DNA of 64,000 bases from Litorivita sp040371945 (GCF_040371945.1 NZ_BAABWS010000003.1:1-64000); one strand, 5' to 3'. Shown: positions 1 through 8,869, numbered from the stretch's first letter. Numbers and translations are program-made. The notes: generated from the letters alone by a model not told the origin.

Positions 1-98
1 AGTGGTGCTACGCTGGAAGCAGAATGGAAACAGGCAGAGCGAAGCCGCGAGGCGGAAAGTGGAAAGAAAGACCGGAAGCGGAGTGAATTGCCCTTAGA
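1..98. other. Left edge, no gene recognised
   Basis: This short stretch lies left of the putative IS end. It is purine-rich on the plus strand, and I see no start with a ribosome binding site and no recognisable protein. It may be the tail of a feature that begins outside the window. Confidence 0.4.
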
Positions 99-109
99 TG
101 TGTAGACGC
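99..109 (+). repeat. Left copy of an 11-bp inverted repeat (possible IS end)
   Basis: TGTGTAGACGC here is the exact reverse complement of GCGTCTACACA at 2085-2095. It lies 37 bases before the ATG of an IS3-type OrfA remnant, which is where the terminal inverted repeat of an IS3-family element would be expected. The match stops after 11 bp on both sides, and no flanking target-site duplication is visible. An 11-bp match over 2 kb can occur by chance, so the position next to the OrfA remnant is the main support. Confidence 0.45.
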
Positions 110-145
110 TTTGCTTGGTGTTTTTGGAACCAAGGAGAGACGGAT

Positions 146-232
146 ATGAATAAGGGAATACGGTCTACCGACGAGTTCAAGCAGGAACATGTAGCGCAGG
201 TTGTCGAGCGTGGATATGCGGCCAGTGAAGTT
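146..232 (+). pseudogene. IS3-family transposase OrfA, N-terminal remnant
   Basis: The ATG at 146 follows a good ribosome binding site (AGGAGAGACGG). The first ~28 residues read MNKGIRSTDEFKQE..VAQVVERGYA-SEV, the opening of the helix-turn-helix OrfA protein of IS3-type elements (recognised from family memory). An intact OrfA is about 90-100 residues and would continue with the second half of the HTH and a leucine zipper. Here the similarity ends abruptly near base 232 and the frame stops at 295. No OrfB is present. I read this as the left end of a decayed or deleted insertion sequence. Confidence 0.6.
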
Positions 233-603
233 TGGGGGCAAGCGCCAAATCGCTTTACACTTGGACGGCCTAATTTGCGACGATCATCTGGATGATTTCT
301 CCGTCGGTGAAGTCGTCTTCAATGGTCCGTCCTTCAGATGATCGGACTCGGCACAAATCGAGAGGAGCTTGGGAGGTCAGGCCAATGACAGAGGCGTTGG
401 GGGCATATGCGAAGGCATTCAACTCAAATTGATCGCGGTTCTCATCTTAGCGTTAAGTAATTGCTTTCACATATATATTCCGATCCGCAGAGCATTGCGT
501 GGGCTCCGGTTGGCGCGTGCCACAGATCCGACTTAATTGAAACGCTTTTGCGCCCAACTCCGCATTCACCTTGTGCGCCAGCATCACAAACAAGGGACCT
601 CCA
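233..603. other. Gene-free stretch with possible decayed coding remnant
   Basis: No intact gene is seen. On the minus strand, bases 270-446 form an open frame of 58 codons ending in TAG. Its sequence looks protein-like and acidic (..RTIEDDFTDGEIIQMIVAN), but it has no ATG or ribosome binding site and is cut off by a TAA at 447-449, so it may be the 3' end of a broken gene. The part from 450 to 500 is AT-rich and could carry the promoter of the gene at 604. Confidence 0.3.
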
Positions 604-1518
604 ATGAACACGATGTATTTTGAGATTACCGACGGCGCGGTCAAAGTGGGCGTCACGATTGCCGAACAATCGGACGGCTCGCTGCTCTTCGATTTGGACG
701 TGTTGGACGACACCGGAGTCATCGGCGATCTCAACGGGTTGTTTTTCGATCTGGCCGACGATTCAATCACCGATAACCTGTCCGTGACCGGCGCAGATTT
801 GACCGGCGAGAACCTCGATGCCAACTCGGTGACGAAGGTGGATGGCTACAACAACGTCAACGGGGAAGTCGTCAAGGAAGATGGCAAGTTCGACATTGGC
901 GTGCAGTTCGGCACGGCGGGCATTGGCGCAGATGACATCCGGTCCACGTCTTTTTCCCTGTCGACTTCGGATGGATCACCTCTGGCAATCGCAGATGTCT
1001 TGGGACAAGACTTTGCTGTGCGTCTGACCTCCGTGGGAGAGATCGACGGAAATCGCAATGGCTCCGTCAAGATCAGCGGCACTTCCGATCCCATCATCAC
1101 CGAGCCGCCCGAGCCAACAAACATCGCCGCGAACGATACGATGACGGTCACCACCGATGAGACCTTCAGCGATTTCGGAATTCCCGATCCGCTTGATAAT
1201 TTGGTCTTCAGCCTGCTTGAGAACGACACCACCGCGGAAGGGCAGCCCTATGCGGGCGATGTCACCTCCGTAAATGGCGCGGCCTTGGACGAAAGCACGA
1301 TCTATGCTGGCTCGAACGGCGGGTTGCTCATCGTCTATGCGGACGGAACGGTCGATTTCTCTGCCAATAACGAATTTGATCACCTCGGCGAGACGGAAAC
1401 CGCGCATACCCAATTCACCTATGGGATTGAAGGGGGCTCAACCGCAACTCTGGACGTCGAGGTGTTCGTTTTCGATGGCGGTGGCGGTGGAGGCGGCGAA
1501 GAACTCTTCGTGATCTAA
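604..1518 (+). CDS. Acidic repeat-type secreted/adhesin-like protein, hypothetical
   Basis: A 304-residue, strongly acidic protein without a Sec signal peptide. The ATG at 604 was preferred because AAGGGA lies about 10 bases upstream. Residues ~1-150 are rich in D, G, T and V and look like one beta-rich domain. Residues ~165-290 (NIAANDTMTVTTDE.., LLENDTT.., YADGTVDFSANN) resemble the cadherin/VCBS-like beta-sandwich repeats of large RTX-type adhesins. The end is a run of glycines followed by EELFVI, an acidic-hydrophobic tail like those of type I secretion substrates. No transporter gene is adjacent. It may be a short exported protein or a fragment of a longer adhesin. It lies inside the putative IS-bounded segment. 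Function unknown. Confidence 0.6.
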   Translation: MNTMYFEITDGAVKVGVTIAEQSDGSLLFDLDVLDDTGVIGDLNGLFFDLADDSITDNLSVTGADLTGENLDANSVTKVDGYNNVNGEVVKEDGKFDIGVQFGTAGIGADDIRSTSFSLSTSDGSPLAIADVLGQDFAVRLTSVGEIDGNRNGSVKISGTSDPIITEPPEPTNIAANDTMTVTTDETFSDFGIPDPLDNLVFSLLENDTTAEGQPYAGDVTSVNGAALDESTIYAGSNGGLLIVYADGTVDFSANNEFDHLGETETAHTQFTYGIEGGSTATLDVEVFVFDGGGGGGGEELFVI

Positions 1519-1538
1519 CCGCCTTCAAACCTGAACGG

Positions 1539-1577
1539 GCGCCAACTCGATCCACGCGCAAGGGATCGGGTTGGCGC
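1539..1577 (+). terminator. Strong hairpin, likely terminator of the acidic protein gene
   Basis: The arms GCGCCAACTCGATCC (1539-1553) and GGATCGGGTTGGCGC (1563-1577) pair over 15 bp with one G-T wobble around a 9-base loop. It begins 20 bases after the stop codon at 1518. There is no clear T-run after it, so it may act as a weak intrinsic terminator or as a 3' stabiliser. Confidence 0.6.
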
Positions 1578-2084
1578 TTGCCGTTCGGCTGCTTGACGCC
1601 AGCAGCCAGCGGGGCCGTTCTTGACGGCATGAAAACGGCGGATTTTGGCGCGTCTTAGCCCCCAAGGCGGGCGGTCAGGCGAGAAATCGGAACGCACGCC
1701 GCAGACATCCGCCTCGGCGCCCGAACCCAACATTGGGCACACGAGGAGAACAAGGCCGCGCCGAAGGGCGTTAGGGCGCGAGGGCAAAATTTCCGCGCCG
1801 CGCCGCCGCACAGGCCATGCGCAAAGCCTTTCCTCGAGGCGCACAACGAGTTCTCGAACCCCAGCGCAAAACTCTTTCCCGAACTTCTGACCTGCCGGAT
1901 CGGGATTGCCACTTCGCAGCTTGCCGATCAAACTCCTTCGAGCGCGGATGTGACACGGGCCGCGCGGCGCGTGGCTGCGCGGAGGCGGCGACAGATAACA
2001 ATTTGAAATCGCGCAATTTTCCGCGCCTCTCATGGGGGGCTGGCCGGCCCTTTCTATTTGCCTCGGGTTTTTGACGCGCGTGGG
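1578..2084. other. Gene-free stretch
   Basis: Several GC-rich open frames exist on both strands, but none has a ribosome binding site, a recognisable domain or a protein-like composition (they are Arg/Ser/Pro-rich). I see no OrfB remnant and no RNA gene. It may be decayed mobile-element DNA. Confidence 0.4.
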
Positions 2085-2095
2085 GCGTCTACACA
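2085..2095 (-). repeat. Right copy of the 11-bp inverted repeat
   Basis: GCGTCTACACA pairs exactly with 99-109 and closes a segment of 1,997 bp that holds the OrfA remnant and the acidic protein gene. No transposase 3' end precedes it, so its status as an IS right end is only inferred. Confidence 0.4.
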
Positions 2096-2156
2096 GCATA
2101 TTGCCATTCCACCGCGAAGTTGAGACATTCGCAGCGCGAAACAGGAGAACCTCATC

Positions 2157-3977
2157 ATGGCAATTGCAGAAACACAGGGTGCTTTGGACCCAATGATGGC
2201 GATTGCCTTGGTGGGTGCCTTGGGCGTCGGCTCACAATGGCTCGCGTGGCGGCTCAACATGCCAGCAATTGTATTGATGCTGGTGTCCGGTTTGATCATC
2301 GGTCCGGCAACCGGAATATTTGATCCTGTGCGAGACATCGGGGCGCTTACGGGGCCGATCATCTCGCTGGCTGTCGCGGTGATTTTGTTCGAGGGCGGTT
2401 TGACCTTGAACCGGAGCCACCTGCTCGACGCCGCGGACGGGGTCAGGCGATTGGTATTCATCGGCGCGCCCTTGGGGTGGTTGGTATCGACATTGGTGCT
2501 GCATTACGGCGCTGGACTGGGCTGGGAAAGCTCGGCGGTTTTCGGCGGCATCATGATCGTCACAGGGCCGACCGTGATCGCGCCGATGCTGCGCCAAGCG
2601 CGGTTGCCGCGGCGTCCCGCGGCGCTGTTGCAATGGGAAGCGATCGTCAATGACCCGATCGGCGCTTTGGCGGCGGTTCTGGCCTATGAAGTCGTGTTGG
2701 TCTTGCGTGCGACAGAAACGCTTTCCAGCGCCCTTGGCCAGCTTGCGGTTGGCATCGTCATTGCGTCGGGGCTGGGTATTTTGGGCGGCTGGGGCATCGC
2801 GGTGGCCTTCAAACGTGGCTATGTCCCCGAATATATGAAGGTGCCGATCCTTTTCACCGTGCTGATCGTGGTCTTCGCGATCTCCGACCAAGTGCTGCAT
2901 GAAAGCGGGCTTTTGGCCGTCACGGTCATGGGGGTCTGGATCGCCAATGCGCGCTTGCCGTCCTATGAGGAGCTGCGCCGCTTCAAAGAACATGCGACGG
3001 TTTTGCTCGTCTCCGGCGTGTTCATCTTGCTTGCGGCATCGATGAAATTCCAACTGCTGACACAACTGGATTGGCGCGCGGCGGTGTTTGTGGCGCTGGT
3101 CGTTCTTGTGGCACGGCCCTTGACCGTTCTGGTGTCGCTTGCCGGATCTGACCTGCCTTGGAACGAACGCGTTCTGGTTGGCATGACGGGGCCGCGCGGG
3201 GTGGTCTTGGTCGCGGTTGCCGGCCTGTTCGGGGAGCGTCTTGGCGCAATCGGGGTCGAAGACGGCGCGTTGATTGCCCCCTTGGCCTTTGTATTGGTGG
3301 CAGTCACTGTGGTGCTCCATGGCTTTACCTTGATCCCCTTCGCGCGGTTGTTGGGGTTGGCCGACGGCGAAGAGCCGGGGTTATTGCTGATTGGTGGGTC
3401 AAAGTTTTCGATTGCTTTGGGCAAAGCCGTCACCAAAGCGGGCCTGCCGGTGCTTGTGACGGATCCTAACCTTAGCCGTTTGCGGGGCGCGCGCGCCGAG
3501 GGCTTGCCTGTATACTACGGCGATATCCTGTCCGAAGCTGCCGAACATTCCGTCGAGATTATCTCTTATGGGACGGTGATCGCCGCCACGGACAATGATG
3601 CCTACAACACGCTGGTCGCCACCGATTTGTCGCCGGAGTTCGGGCGCGCGAATGTGTTTCAGTTGGGGCGCCAAAAGAGCGACAGCGCCCGCCACGCATT
3701 GCCCAAAACGCTCGGCGGGCGCAATTTCGGCGGGGCTGAAACCTTGGACGAGTTGAACGCCAAACTGGCGGCGGGGTGGCGCATCGCTTTGACTCGTTTG
3801 ACCGAGGAATTCGGCGCGAAAGAGTGGCGCGAGACAAACCCCGAGGCAAAGTTGCTCGGCTGGGTGACCGCAGCCGGAGAATTGAAAATGGTGCGCAGCG
3901 ATGACCCCATAAACGGAGCCCCAGACACGCGTCTGATCGCGCTTCTCCCCGCCGAAGAGCCCGAGCAGGCCAACTAA
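2157..3977 (+). CDS. Cation:proton antiporter (CPA1/NhaP type) with C-terminal regulatory domain
   Basis: A 606-residue inner-membrane protein. Residues ~10-400 form about a dozen hydrophobic segments of the Na+/H+ exchanger fold (for example MAIALVGALGVG, GLIIGPATGIF, FEGGLTL, and the region around WEAIVNDPIGA with the conserved ND pair). Residues ~410-560 are soluble and resemble a TrkA-N-like nucleotide-binding domain (LLLIGGSKFSIALGKA, then ATDNDAYNTLVATDL). It probably exchanges Na+ or K+ for protons in pH and salt balance, gated by a nucleotide. AGGAG precedes the ATG. It stands alone; the next gene begins 244 bases on. The ion is not predictable from sequence. Confidence 0.88.
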   Translation: MAIAETQGALDPMMAIALVGALGVGSQWLAWRLNMPAIVLMLVSGLIIGPATGIFDPVRDIGALTGPIISLAVAVILFEGGLTLNRSHLLDAADGVRRLVFIGAPLGWLVSTLVLHYGAGLGWESSAVFGGIMIVTGPTVIAPMLRQARLPRRPAALLQWEAIVNDPIGALAAVLAYEVVLVLRATETLSSALGQLAVGIVIASGLGILGGWGIAVAFKRGYVPEYMKVPILFTVLIVVFAISDQVLHESGLLAVTVMGVWIANARLPSYEELRRFKEHATVLLVSGVFILLAASMKFQLLTQLDWRAAVFVALVVLVARPLTVLVSLAGSDLPWNERVLVGMTGPRGVVLVAVAGLFGERLGAIGVEDGALIAPLAFVLVAVTVVLHGFTLIPFARLLGLADGEEPGLLLIGGSKFSIALGKAVTKAGLPVLVTDPNLSRLRGARAEGLPVYYGDILSEAAEHSVEIISYGTVIAATDNDAYNTLVATDLSPEFGRANVFQLGRQKSDSARHALPKTLGGRNFGGAETLDELNAKLAAGWRIALTRLTEEFGAKEWRETNPEAKLLGWVTAAGELKMVRSDDPINGAPDTRLIALLPAEEPEQAN

Positions 3978-4155
3978 CACTCCGTTTGAAGCGGGCCGCG
4001 CCGAGGTGGCCGCCTCGTTTCTTCCCCCCTCGTTCCTATGCGGCAAGGTGGCCAACGCGCCACCGCGATGCCCTGCTGCGCCCAGCGGGCAGCTTGTCTC
4101 TTGCACCTTTGCACGGGCGCAGCAACGCGCGCGCGAAGACCTGACGACAACGGCA

Positions 4156-4170
4156 TTGACGCATGGGTAG
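4156..4170 (-). promoter_or_regulatory. Putative TetR operator before the CoA-transferase operon
   Basis: The minus-strand reading CTACCCATGCGTCAA matches the site at 24851-24865 (TTACTCATGCGTCAA) at 13 of 15 positions and the perfect palindrome at 12327-12340 at 10 of 14. It lies about 50 bases before the ATG at 4222. The plus-strand TTGACG at 4156-4161 inside it could also serve as a -35 box, though no good -10 is seen at the right distance. Confidence 0.5.
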
Positions 4171-4221
4171 AATTAATGAACACTTGGAACAATTTTATGT
4201 GACCCGCGCGAGGGAGGGGCC

Positions 4222-4926
4222 ATGCTGGACCGCAGATGTGAAGATATGGCGCAGGCGCTGGACGGCGTGCAGGATGGCGCCTGTATAGCCATCTCGGGCT
4301 TTGGCGAAAGCGGACGCCCGAACATGTTGATCAAGGCCTTGCTCGACCGCGGCACCCGCGACATCACGCTGATCTCCAACAACGCAGGTGAAGGCCATAT
4401 GGGGCTTGCCTCCTTGCTTTTGGCGGGGCGGGTGCGGCGGCTGATCTGCTCCTTCCCGCGAGGTGCGATGCAGGGCGAGATCGAGCGTCTGGTGCGCGCG
4501 GGCGTGCTTGAGCTTGAGGTCACACCGCAAGGCACATTGGCCGAACGTCTGCGCGCGGGCGGTGCGGGAATACCGGCGTTTTTCACGCCCACGGGCTTTG
4601 GCACATTGATCGCCCAAGGCAAGGAAACCCGCGAGTTTGACGGGCGCGGCTATGTGATGGAACGCGCTTTGACCGCCGATTTCGCCTTGGTCAAAGCGCA
4701 TCGCGCCGATCGTTGGGGCAATCTGACCTATCTCAATCTGGCGCGTAATTTTTGCCCGCTCGTTGCGGCGGCGGGGCGGCGCACGATTGTCGAAGCCGAT
4801 GAGATCGTCCCCTTGGGCGCCATCCCGCCCGAACAGGTCATCACACCGGGCATCTACACCGATGTATTGATGCAATCACAGCCCGTGCCCGACGCCGCAT
4901 GGCCAACGCCGGAGAAGGCCGCATGA
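4222..4926 (+). CDS. 3-oxoacid CoA-transferase, subunit A
   Basis: A 234-residue alpha subunit of a class I CoA-transferase (AtoD/ScoA/PcaI type). It shows the glycine-rich CoA-binding region (ISGFGESGRPNMLI, residues ~24-37), SNNAGEGHMGLA, and the stretch LEVTPQGTLAERLRAGGAGIPAFFTP-type near residues 98-122, all typical of 3-oxoacid and 3-oxoadipate CoA-transferases. The enzyme moves CoA from succinyl-CoA or another donor to a 3-oxoacid in the cytoplasm. The ATG follows GGGAGG. It overlaps subunit B by ATGA, the first of three such overlaps in this operon. The substrate is uncertain: 3-oxoadipate-like or acetoacetate-like are both possible. Confidence 0.9.
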   Translation: MLDRRCEDMAQALDGVQDGACIAISGFGESGRPNMLIKALLDRGTRDITLISNNAGEGHMGLASLLLAGRVRRLICSFPRGAMQGEIERLVRAGVLELEVTPQGTLAERLRAGGAGIPAFFTPTGFGTLIAQGKETREFDGRGYVMERALTADFALVKAHRADRWGNLTYLNLARNFCPLVAAAGRRTIVEADEIVPLGAIPPEQVITPGIYTDVLMQSQPVPDAAWPTPEKAA

Positions 4927-5594
4927 GCCGCCTCGGGCGCAGCGCCATTGCCGCGCGATTGGCCCGCGACATCCCCGAAGGCTGGCACGTCAATTTGGGG
5001 ATCGGCATTCCCGAACTGGTCGCCGACCATATCGGCGCGCGCGAGGTGGTGTTTCACTCGGAGAACGGGATTTTGGGCATGGGTCCGGCCGCCGCCGAGG
5101 GCGAGGAGGATTGGACGTTGATCAATGCTGGCAAAAAGCCGATCACCGCGCTCAAGGGGGCGAGCTTTTTCAACCACGCCGAAAGTTTCGCAATCGTGCG
5201 CGGCGGGCATCTCGACCTGTGTGTCTTGGGCGCCTATCAAGTGGCGGCCAACGGCGATATCGCCAATTGGTCGCGCGACGCCGACGATATCTTGCCCGCG
5301 ATTGGCGGGGCGATGGACCTCGCCGCAGGGGCGCAGCGGATTTGGGTTTTGATGAGCCATACGGAAAAGTCGGGCGCGCCGCGCATCTTGGAGCGCTGCG
5401 CCTACCCCCTGACGGGGGCGGGGGTCGTGAGCCGCATCTACACCGATCTTGCGGTGATCGAGATCGGGCCGCAGGGGCCTTTGGTGACCGACATGGTTGC
5501 CACCGAAAGTCCCGAAAGCTTGCAGGAAAAAACCGGCGCGCAGCTTCGTTTCGCGCCAAAGGTGGCGACGCTTGAGGATATCGCAGATCGATGA
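4923..5594 (+). CDS. 3-oxoacid CoA-transferase, subunit B
   Basis: A 223-residue beta subunit. The catalytic glutamate sits in the classic SENG motif (HSENGILGMGP, residues ~44-54), which forms the glutamyl-CoA thioester intermediate. GIGIPELV near residue 28 and the C-terminal region around TDMVATESPE also fit. The start at 4923 is chosen because it gives the 4-base ATGA overlap with subunit A; an ATG at 4899 lies inside subunit A. The intact SENG motif argues for true CoA-transferase activity rather than the hydrolase-like IpdAB proteins of steroid degradation. Confidence 0.92.
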   Translation: MSRLGRSAIAARLARDIPEGWHVNLGIGIPELVADHIGAREVVFHSENGILGMGPAAAEGEEDWTLINAGKKPITALKGASFFNHAESFAIVRGGHLDLCVLGAYQVAANGDIANWSRDADDILPAIGGAMDLAAGAQRIWVLMSHTEKSGAPRILERCAYPLTGAGVVSRIYTDLAVIEIGPQGPLVTDMVATESPESLQEKTGAQLRFAPKVATLEDIADR

Positions 5595-6019
5595 CGCCCT
5601 ATAATCCGGTGACCGCCGACCCCTATCTTTTGCAAAGCACGCTGGGCTATCGCGTGACCGAATGGGAGGTCGGCCGCGCGGTGATCGAATTGCGGCTCAC
5701 GCAGCTGCACAAGAACCGCAACAACATCCCCCACGGCGGGATCTACGCGCTATTGCTCGATTCCGTTTGCGGCTTTTGCGGCACCTGTCAGGGGCCCGAT
5801 ATGGACAGCCGCACCGCCGTGACCCTCTCTTTGGATTGCAAATTCATCTCTTTGCCCAAGGGTGACATCTTGATCGCCACCGGGCGCAAATTGGGCGGCG
5901 GCGCGCGCAGCTTTTTCGCTGAAGGGATGGTGCATGACGAAACCGGACATCTGATCGCGACGGGGCAGGCGGCCTTGCAATACCGTGCGCGACCCTCATC
6001 ATCGGAGGCAAAACCATGA
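5591..6019 (+). CDS. PaaI-type hotdog thioesterase 1
   Basis: A 142-residue single hotdog domain of the PaaI/4-hydroxybenzoyl-CoA thioesterase superfamily, with the HGG motif (NNIPHGGIYALLLDSVCG, residues ~44-61) and a closing beta-sheet segment. Such proteins hydrolyse acyl-CoA thioesters and often rescue CoA trapped in slow intermediates. It overlaps the preceding CoA-transferase and the following paralogue by ATGA, so translation is probably coupled. The start at 5591 is fixed by that overlap. Confidence 0.85.
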   Translation: MTPYNPVTADPYLLQSTLGYRVTEWEVGRAVIELRLTQLHKNRNNIPHGGIYALLLDSVCGFCGTCQGPDMDSRTAVTLSLDCKFISLPKGDILIATGRKLGGGARSFFAEGMVHDETGHLIATGQAALQYRARPSSSEAKP

Positions 6020-6492
6020 CCAAGACCGAACCAAAGACAAGCGCCCAGACGGCGCGCGACAACCCTGCAAAATACGACCAAGGCGGATTTCACCGGCTGC
6101 TCGGTTTTGACATGATCGAGCGCGAAAAAGGGCGCATCGTCGGCGAGATCAAGATCGACGAGCGCCATTGGAACCGCGCGGATATCGTGCATGGCGGGGT
6201 CTATGCCACGATGCTGGATTCGGCCTGTTCGGGGGCGGGGCTATATTGCCCGCATGAGGGCCGCGTGCGCCAAGCCATCACCTTGTCCTTGACGGTGAAC
6301 TACACGGGCAAGGTCAAATTCGGCACCTTGCGCGTGGTCGGGCGGGTCACCAATGCGGGATATAAAATCTATCACTCCGCTGGCGAAATACACGACGACA
6401 AAGGCCAGCTTATCGCCCATGCCGTCGGCACCTTTCGCTTTTTGCCAGGCAGCGAGAGCGAGGACGGCATCGAGGCGGCGGTCAAGCTTTAG
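6016..6492 (+). CDS. PaaI-type hotdog thioesterase 2
   Basis: A 158-residue second hotdog protein with the motif DIVHGGVYATMLDSACSGAG (residues ~56-75). It resembles the preceding thioesterase in layout but is clearly diverged, so the pair may be a heteromer or serve different intermediates. It is the last gene of the plus-strand operon. Its stop overlaps by two bases the stop of the converging molybdenum hydroxylase gene, leaving no room for a separate terminator. Confidence 0.83.
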   Translation: MTKTEPKTSAQTARDNPAKYDQGGFHRLLGFDMIEREKGRIVGEIKIDERHWNRADIVHGGVYATMLDSACSGAGLYCPHEGRVRQAITLSLTVNYTGKVKFGTLRVVGRVTNAGYKIYHSAGEIHDDKGQLIAHAVGTFRFLPGSESEDGIEAAVKL

Positions 6493-8780
6493 CCGCGCGC
6501 CTCATGGATCGCCTGCCACACCCGTCCGGGGGAGGCGGGCATATCAAAGCTCTGCACCCCCAACTGTCGCATCGCATCGCGCAGGGCATTGAACCCTGCC
6601 GCCAAGGCGCCGACCGTTCCCGCCTCGCCAACGCCCTTTGCGCCCAAAGGGTTGACCTTGGTGGGCACCGGCTCGAAACCGGTGGTCAGAAACGGCACAT
6701 CAGAGGCGCGCGGCATGGCGTAATCCATGAAGGAGCCGGACAATAGCTGCCCCTCTTGGGGCGAGAGGCGGATTTCTTCGCAAAGGATCTGCCCAAGCCC
6801 TTGCACGACGCCGCCGTGAATTTGCCCTTCGGCCAATTGGGCGTTGATCACCGTGCCGATGTCTTCGATGCCCGTATAGGACATGATTTCGCATTTGCCG
6901 GTTTCGGGGTCGATCTCGACCTCGCAGATATGGCATCCGTTGGGAAAGGTCGGCGCCGCGGGGGCAAAGCTGCCCTCACCGCGCAGTCTTATGCCGCGCT
7001 CGGCGGCGGTTTGCGCGAGGGCTTGCAAGGTGACCGCGCGGTCGGTGCCATCAATGCGAAAGGCGCCGCTTTCATAAACGATATCGCGGGTGTCGGCCTC
7101 CAATACATCGCAAGCCAGCGCGCGCGCCGCCTCAAGCGCCTTGGCCACGCCGTCGCGCAGCGCAGGCGCGCCTTGCGGCATCGCCGCCGATCCGCCCATG
7201 CCTTTGCCATGGTCCAAAATATCGGTATCGCCTTGGCGGTAGGTGATCCTTTCGGGGGCGATTTCCAAGGCGGTGGCGGCCAGATCGGTCAATGAGGTCT
7301 CAAGCCCCGATCCGGCGGAAAACGTGCCGACATCAAGGGTGACCGAACCGTCGGCAAGGAATTCCACATTGGTAAAATCCTGCCCCGGATTGCCGAAAAT
7401 CCCGCCTGCAGTTTCAATGCAAAGCGCAATCCCGCGCCCGCGCACCTTCCCGCGCGCCGCGGCCCGCGCATGGCGCGCCGCGAAGCCCTCCCAATCGGCG
7501 CGCGCCAGCCCCTTATCCATCACGCGGGCGAAATCGCCGCAGTCATAGTCAAAGATAAACGGGCTTTTCCACGGCATCTCCTCGGCGCGGATCAGATTTT
7601 GGCGTCTAAGTTCGACGGGGTCAAAGCCGCATTGATGCGCGGCGGCGTCAATCAAGGCCTCGACCGCGAGCGTCGCCTCGGGCCGGCCCGCGCCGCGGTA
7701 AGGGGCGGTGGGCACCGTATGGGTCAACCATGCCGACATTCGCCCCGCGATCAGCGGCGTGCGGTAAACCCCCGCAACGCCGCCAAAATTGCTCACCATT
7801 ACGATGGAGCGCAAAGAGGCATATGCGCCGACGTTGAATTCGGCGTCAAATTGCATCGCGGTGAATTCGCCCGTTTCGCTTAGGCCCAAGCGGCAGGTAA
7901 AGCGCATGTCGCGCCCCGCCTCGTCGATCAGGAAATCTTCGCTGCGTGTGGCGCACCATTGCACCGCACGGCCCAGCCGCCGCGCCGCCCAAAAGATCAA
8001 TAATTCCTCGCGCAGCGGGCCGGATTTCATCCCGAAGGCGCCGCCGACATCGCCCGCGTGGCATTGGATCTGCGCGGGCTCCATATCAAACGCGGCGGCA
8101 ACCGCCCCGCGCAATGCGATGGGGTTCTGGTGGCTGCAGTATAGCTCGAAGCGACCCTCACCCAAAGGCGCGGCATAGGCGTTGCGCGGCTCCATCGCGA
8201 CCGTTGTTACCCGCGTGATCGGCACGGTGATCGAGACCTGATGCGCCGAGGCGTCGATCGCACTGCCTGCTGCCTCCCAATCGCCGTGCGCCCATTGGGC
8301 GCATAAATTTCCAGCGCGGCCCTCATGCACAAGGGCCGCGCCTTCGGCTCTGGCCTCATCCAAAGTGGTCACGGCGGGCAGGTCATCGAGATCGGCGGTG
8401 ACGGCCTCGGCGGCGTCCATTGCCGCCGCGCGGGTCTTGGCGATGACCAATGCCAAAGGCTCGCCCACATGGCGAACACGGTCGGTGACCAGCAAGCTGC
8501 GGTCCGTTGATGTCCATACGCGGCCGTCCGGTCCGTCCATCTTGAACGGGACCTGCACCGGCCCGACGCCGTCGGCCGCCAGATCCGCGCCGGTCAAAAC
8601 GGCGATCACCCCCTCCATTTCGCGCGCGCCCGATGTGTCGATGCCGCGCAGCAGCGCCGAGGCCATATCGGAGCGTACAAACACGCCGAAAACCGCATCG
8701 CCCTTGGGCCTATCATCGCCGTAGCGCCCCGCGCCGCGGGTGAGCCGTGCGTCTTCGATCCGGCCTTTGCGGTGTGCCAT
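6489..8780 (-). CDS. Molybdenum hydroxylase large subunit (form II CoxL / aldehyde oxidase-like)
   Basis: A 763-residue molybdopterin-binding subunit of the xanthine dehydrogenase family. It shows the Mo-cofactor loop GGAFGMKSG, the motif PYRGAGR that marks form II CoxL and related hydroxylases (not the AYxCSFR of true CO dehydrogenase), and the catalytic-Glu region GAKGVGEAGT near the C-terminus. The start at 8780 follows AAAGGA; an upstream ATG lacks this. The usual FAD and 2Fe-2S subunits are not encoded beside it or elsewhere in the window, so it must borrow partners or be a diverged form. In context it may hydroxylate an aromatic, heterocyclic or aldehyde intermediate. It is the last gene of a five-gene minus-strand operon. 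Confidence 0.85.
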   Translation of the reverse strand: MAHRKGRIEDARLTRGAGRYGDDRPKGDAVFGVFVRSDMASALLRGIDTSGAREMEGVIAVLTGADLAADGVGPVQVPFKMDGPDGRVWTSTDRSLLVTDRVRHVGEPLALVIAKTRAAAMDAAEAVTADLDDLPAVTTLDEARAEGAALVHEGRAGNLCAQWAHGDWEAAGSAIDASAHQVSITVPITRVTTVAMEPRNAYAAPLGEGRFELYCSHQNPIALRGAVAAAFDMEPAQIQCHAGDVGGAFGMKSGPLREELLIFWAARRLGRAVQWCATRSEDFLIDEAGRDMRFTCRLGLSETGEFTAMQFDAEFNVGAYASLRSIVMVSNFGGVAGVYRTPLIAGRMSAWLTHTVPTAPYRGAGRPEATLAVEALIDAAAHQCGFDPVELRRQNLIRAEEMPWKSPFIFDYDCGDFARVMDKGLARADWEGFAARHARAAARGKVRGRGIALCIETAGGIFGNPGQDFTNVEFLADGSVTLDVGTFSAGSGLETSLTDLAATALEIAPERITYRQGDTDILDHGKGMGGSAAMPQGAPALRDGVAKALEAARALACDVLEADTRDIVYESGAFRIDGTDRAVTLQALAQTAAERGIRLRGEGSFAPAAPTFPNGCHICEVEIDPETGKCEIMSYTGIEDIGTVINAQLAEGQIHGGVVQGLGQILCEEIRLSPQEGQLLSGSFMDYAMPRASDVPFLTTGFEPVPTKVNPLGAKGVGEAGTVGALAAGFNALRDAMRQLGVQSFDMPASPGRVWQAIHEARG

Positions 8781-8869
8781 GTGATTGTCCTTTATGTTCG
8801 GCCATGCGCCTGAAATCGAGGCCACAGGCGGGCGGCGCTGCACCTATCTTAGAACGGCTATTGCCAAGT

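Noticed and set aside
1645..2016. Overlapping small open frames after the acidic protein gene
   Set aside because: They have no ribosome binding site or recognisable domain, and a Ser/Arg/Pro-rich composition typical of non-coding GC-rich DNA.
2232..3320. A 362-codon minus-strand open frame opposite the antiporter
   Set aside because: The composition (Gln, Arg, His and Asp rich) is that of antisense to a membrane protein, and there is no ribosome binding site.
6489..8780. Aerobic CO dehydrogenase
   Set aside because: The active-site motif is PYRGAGR (form II), not AYxCSFR, and CoxM and CoxS are absent.
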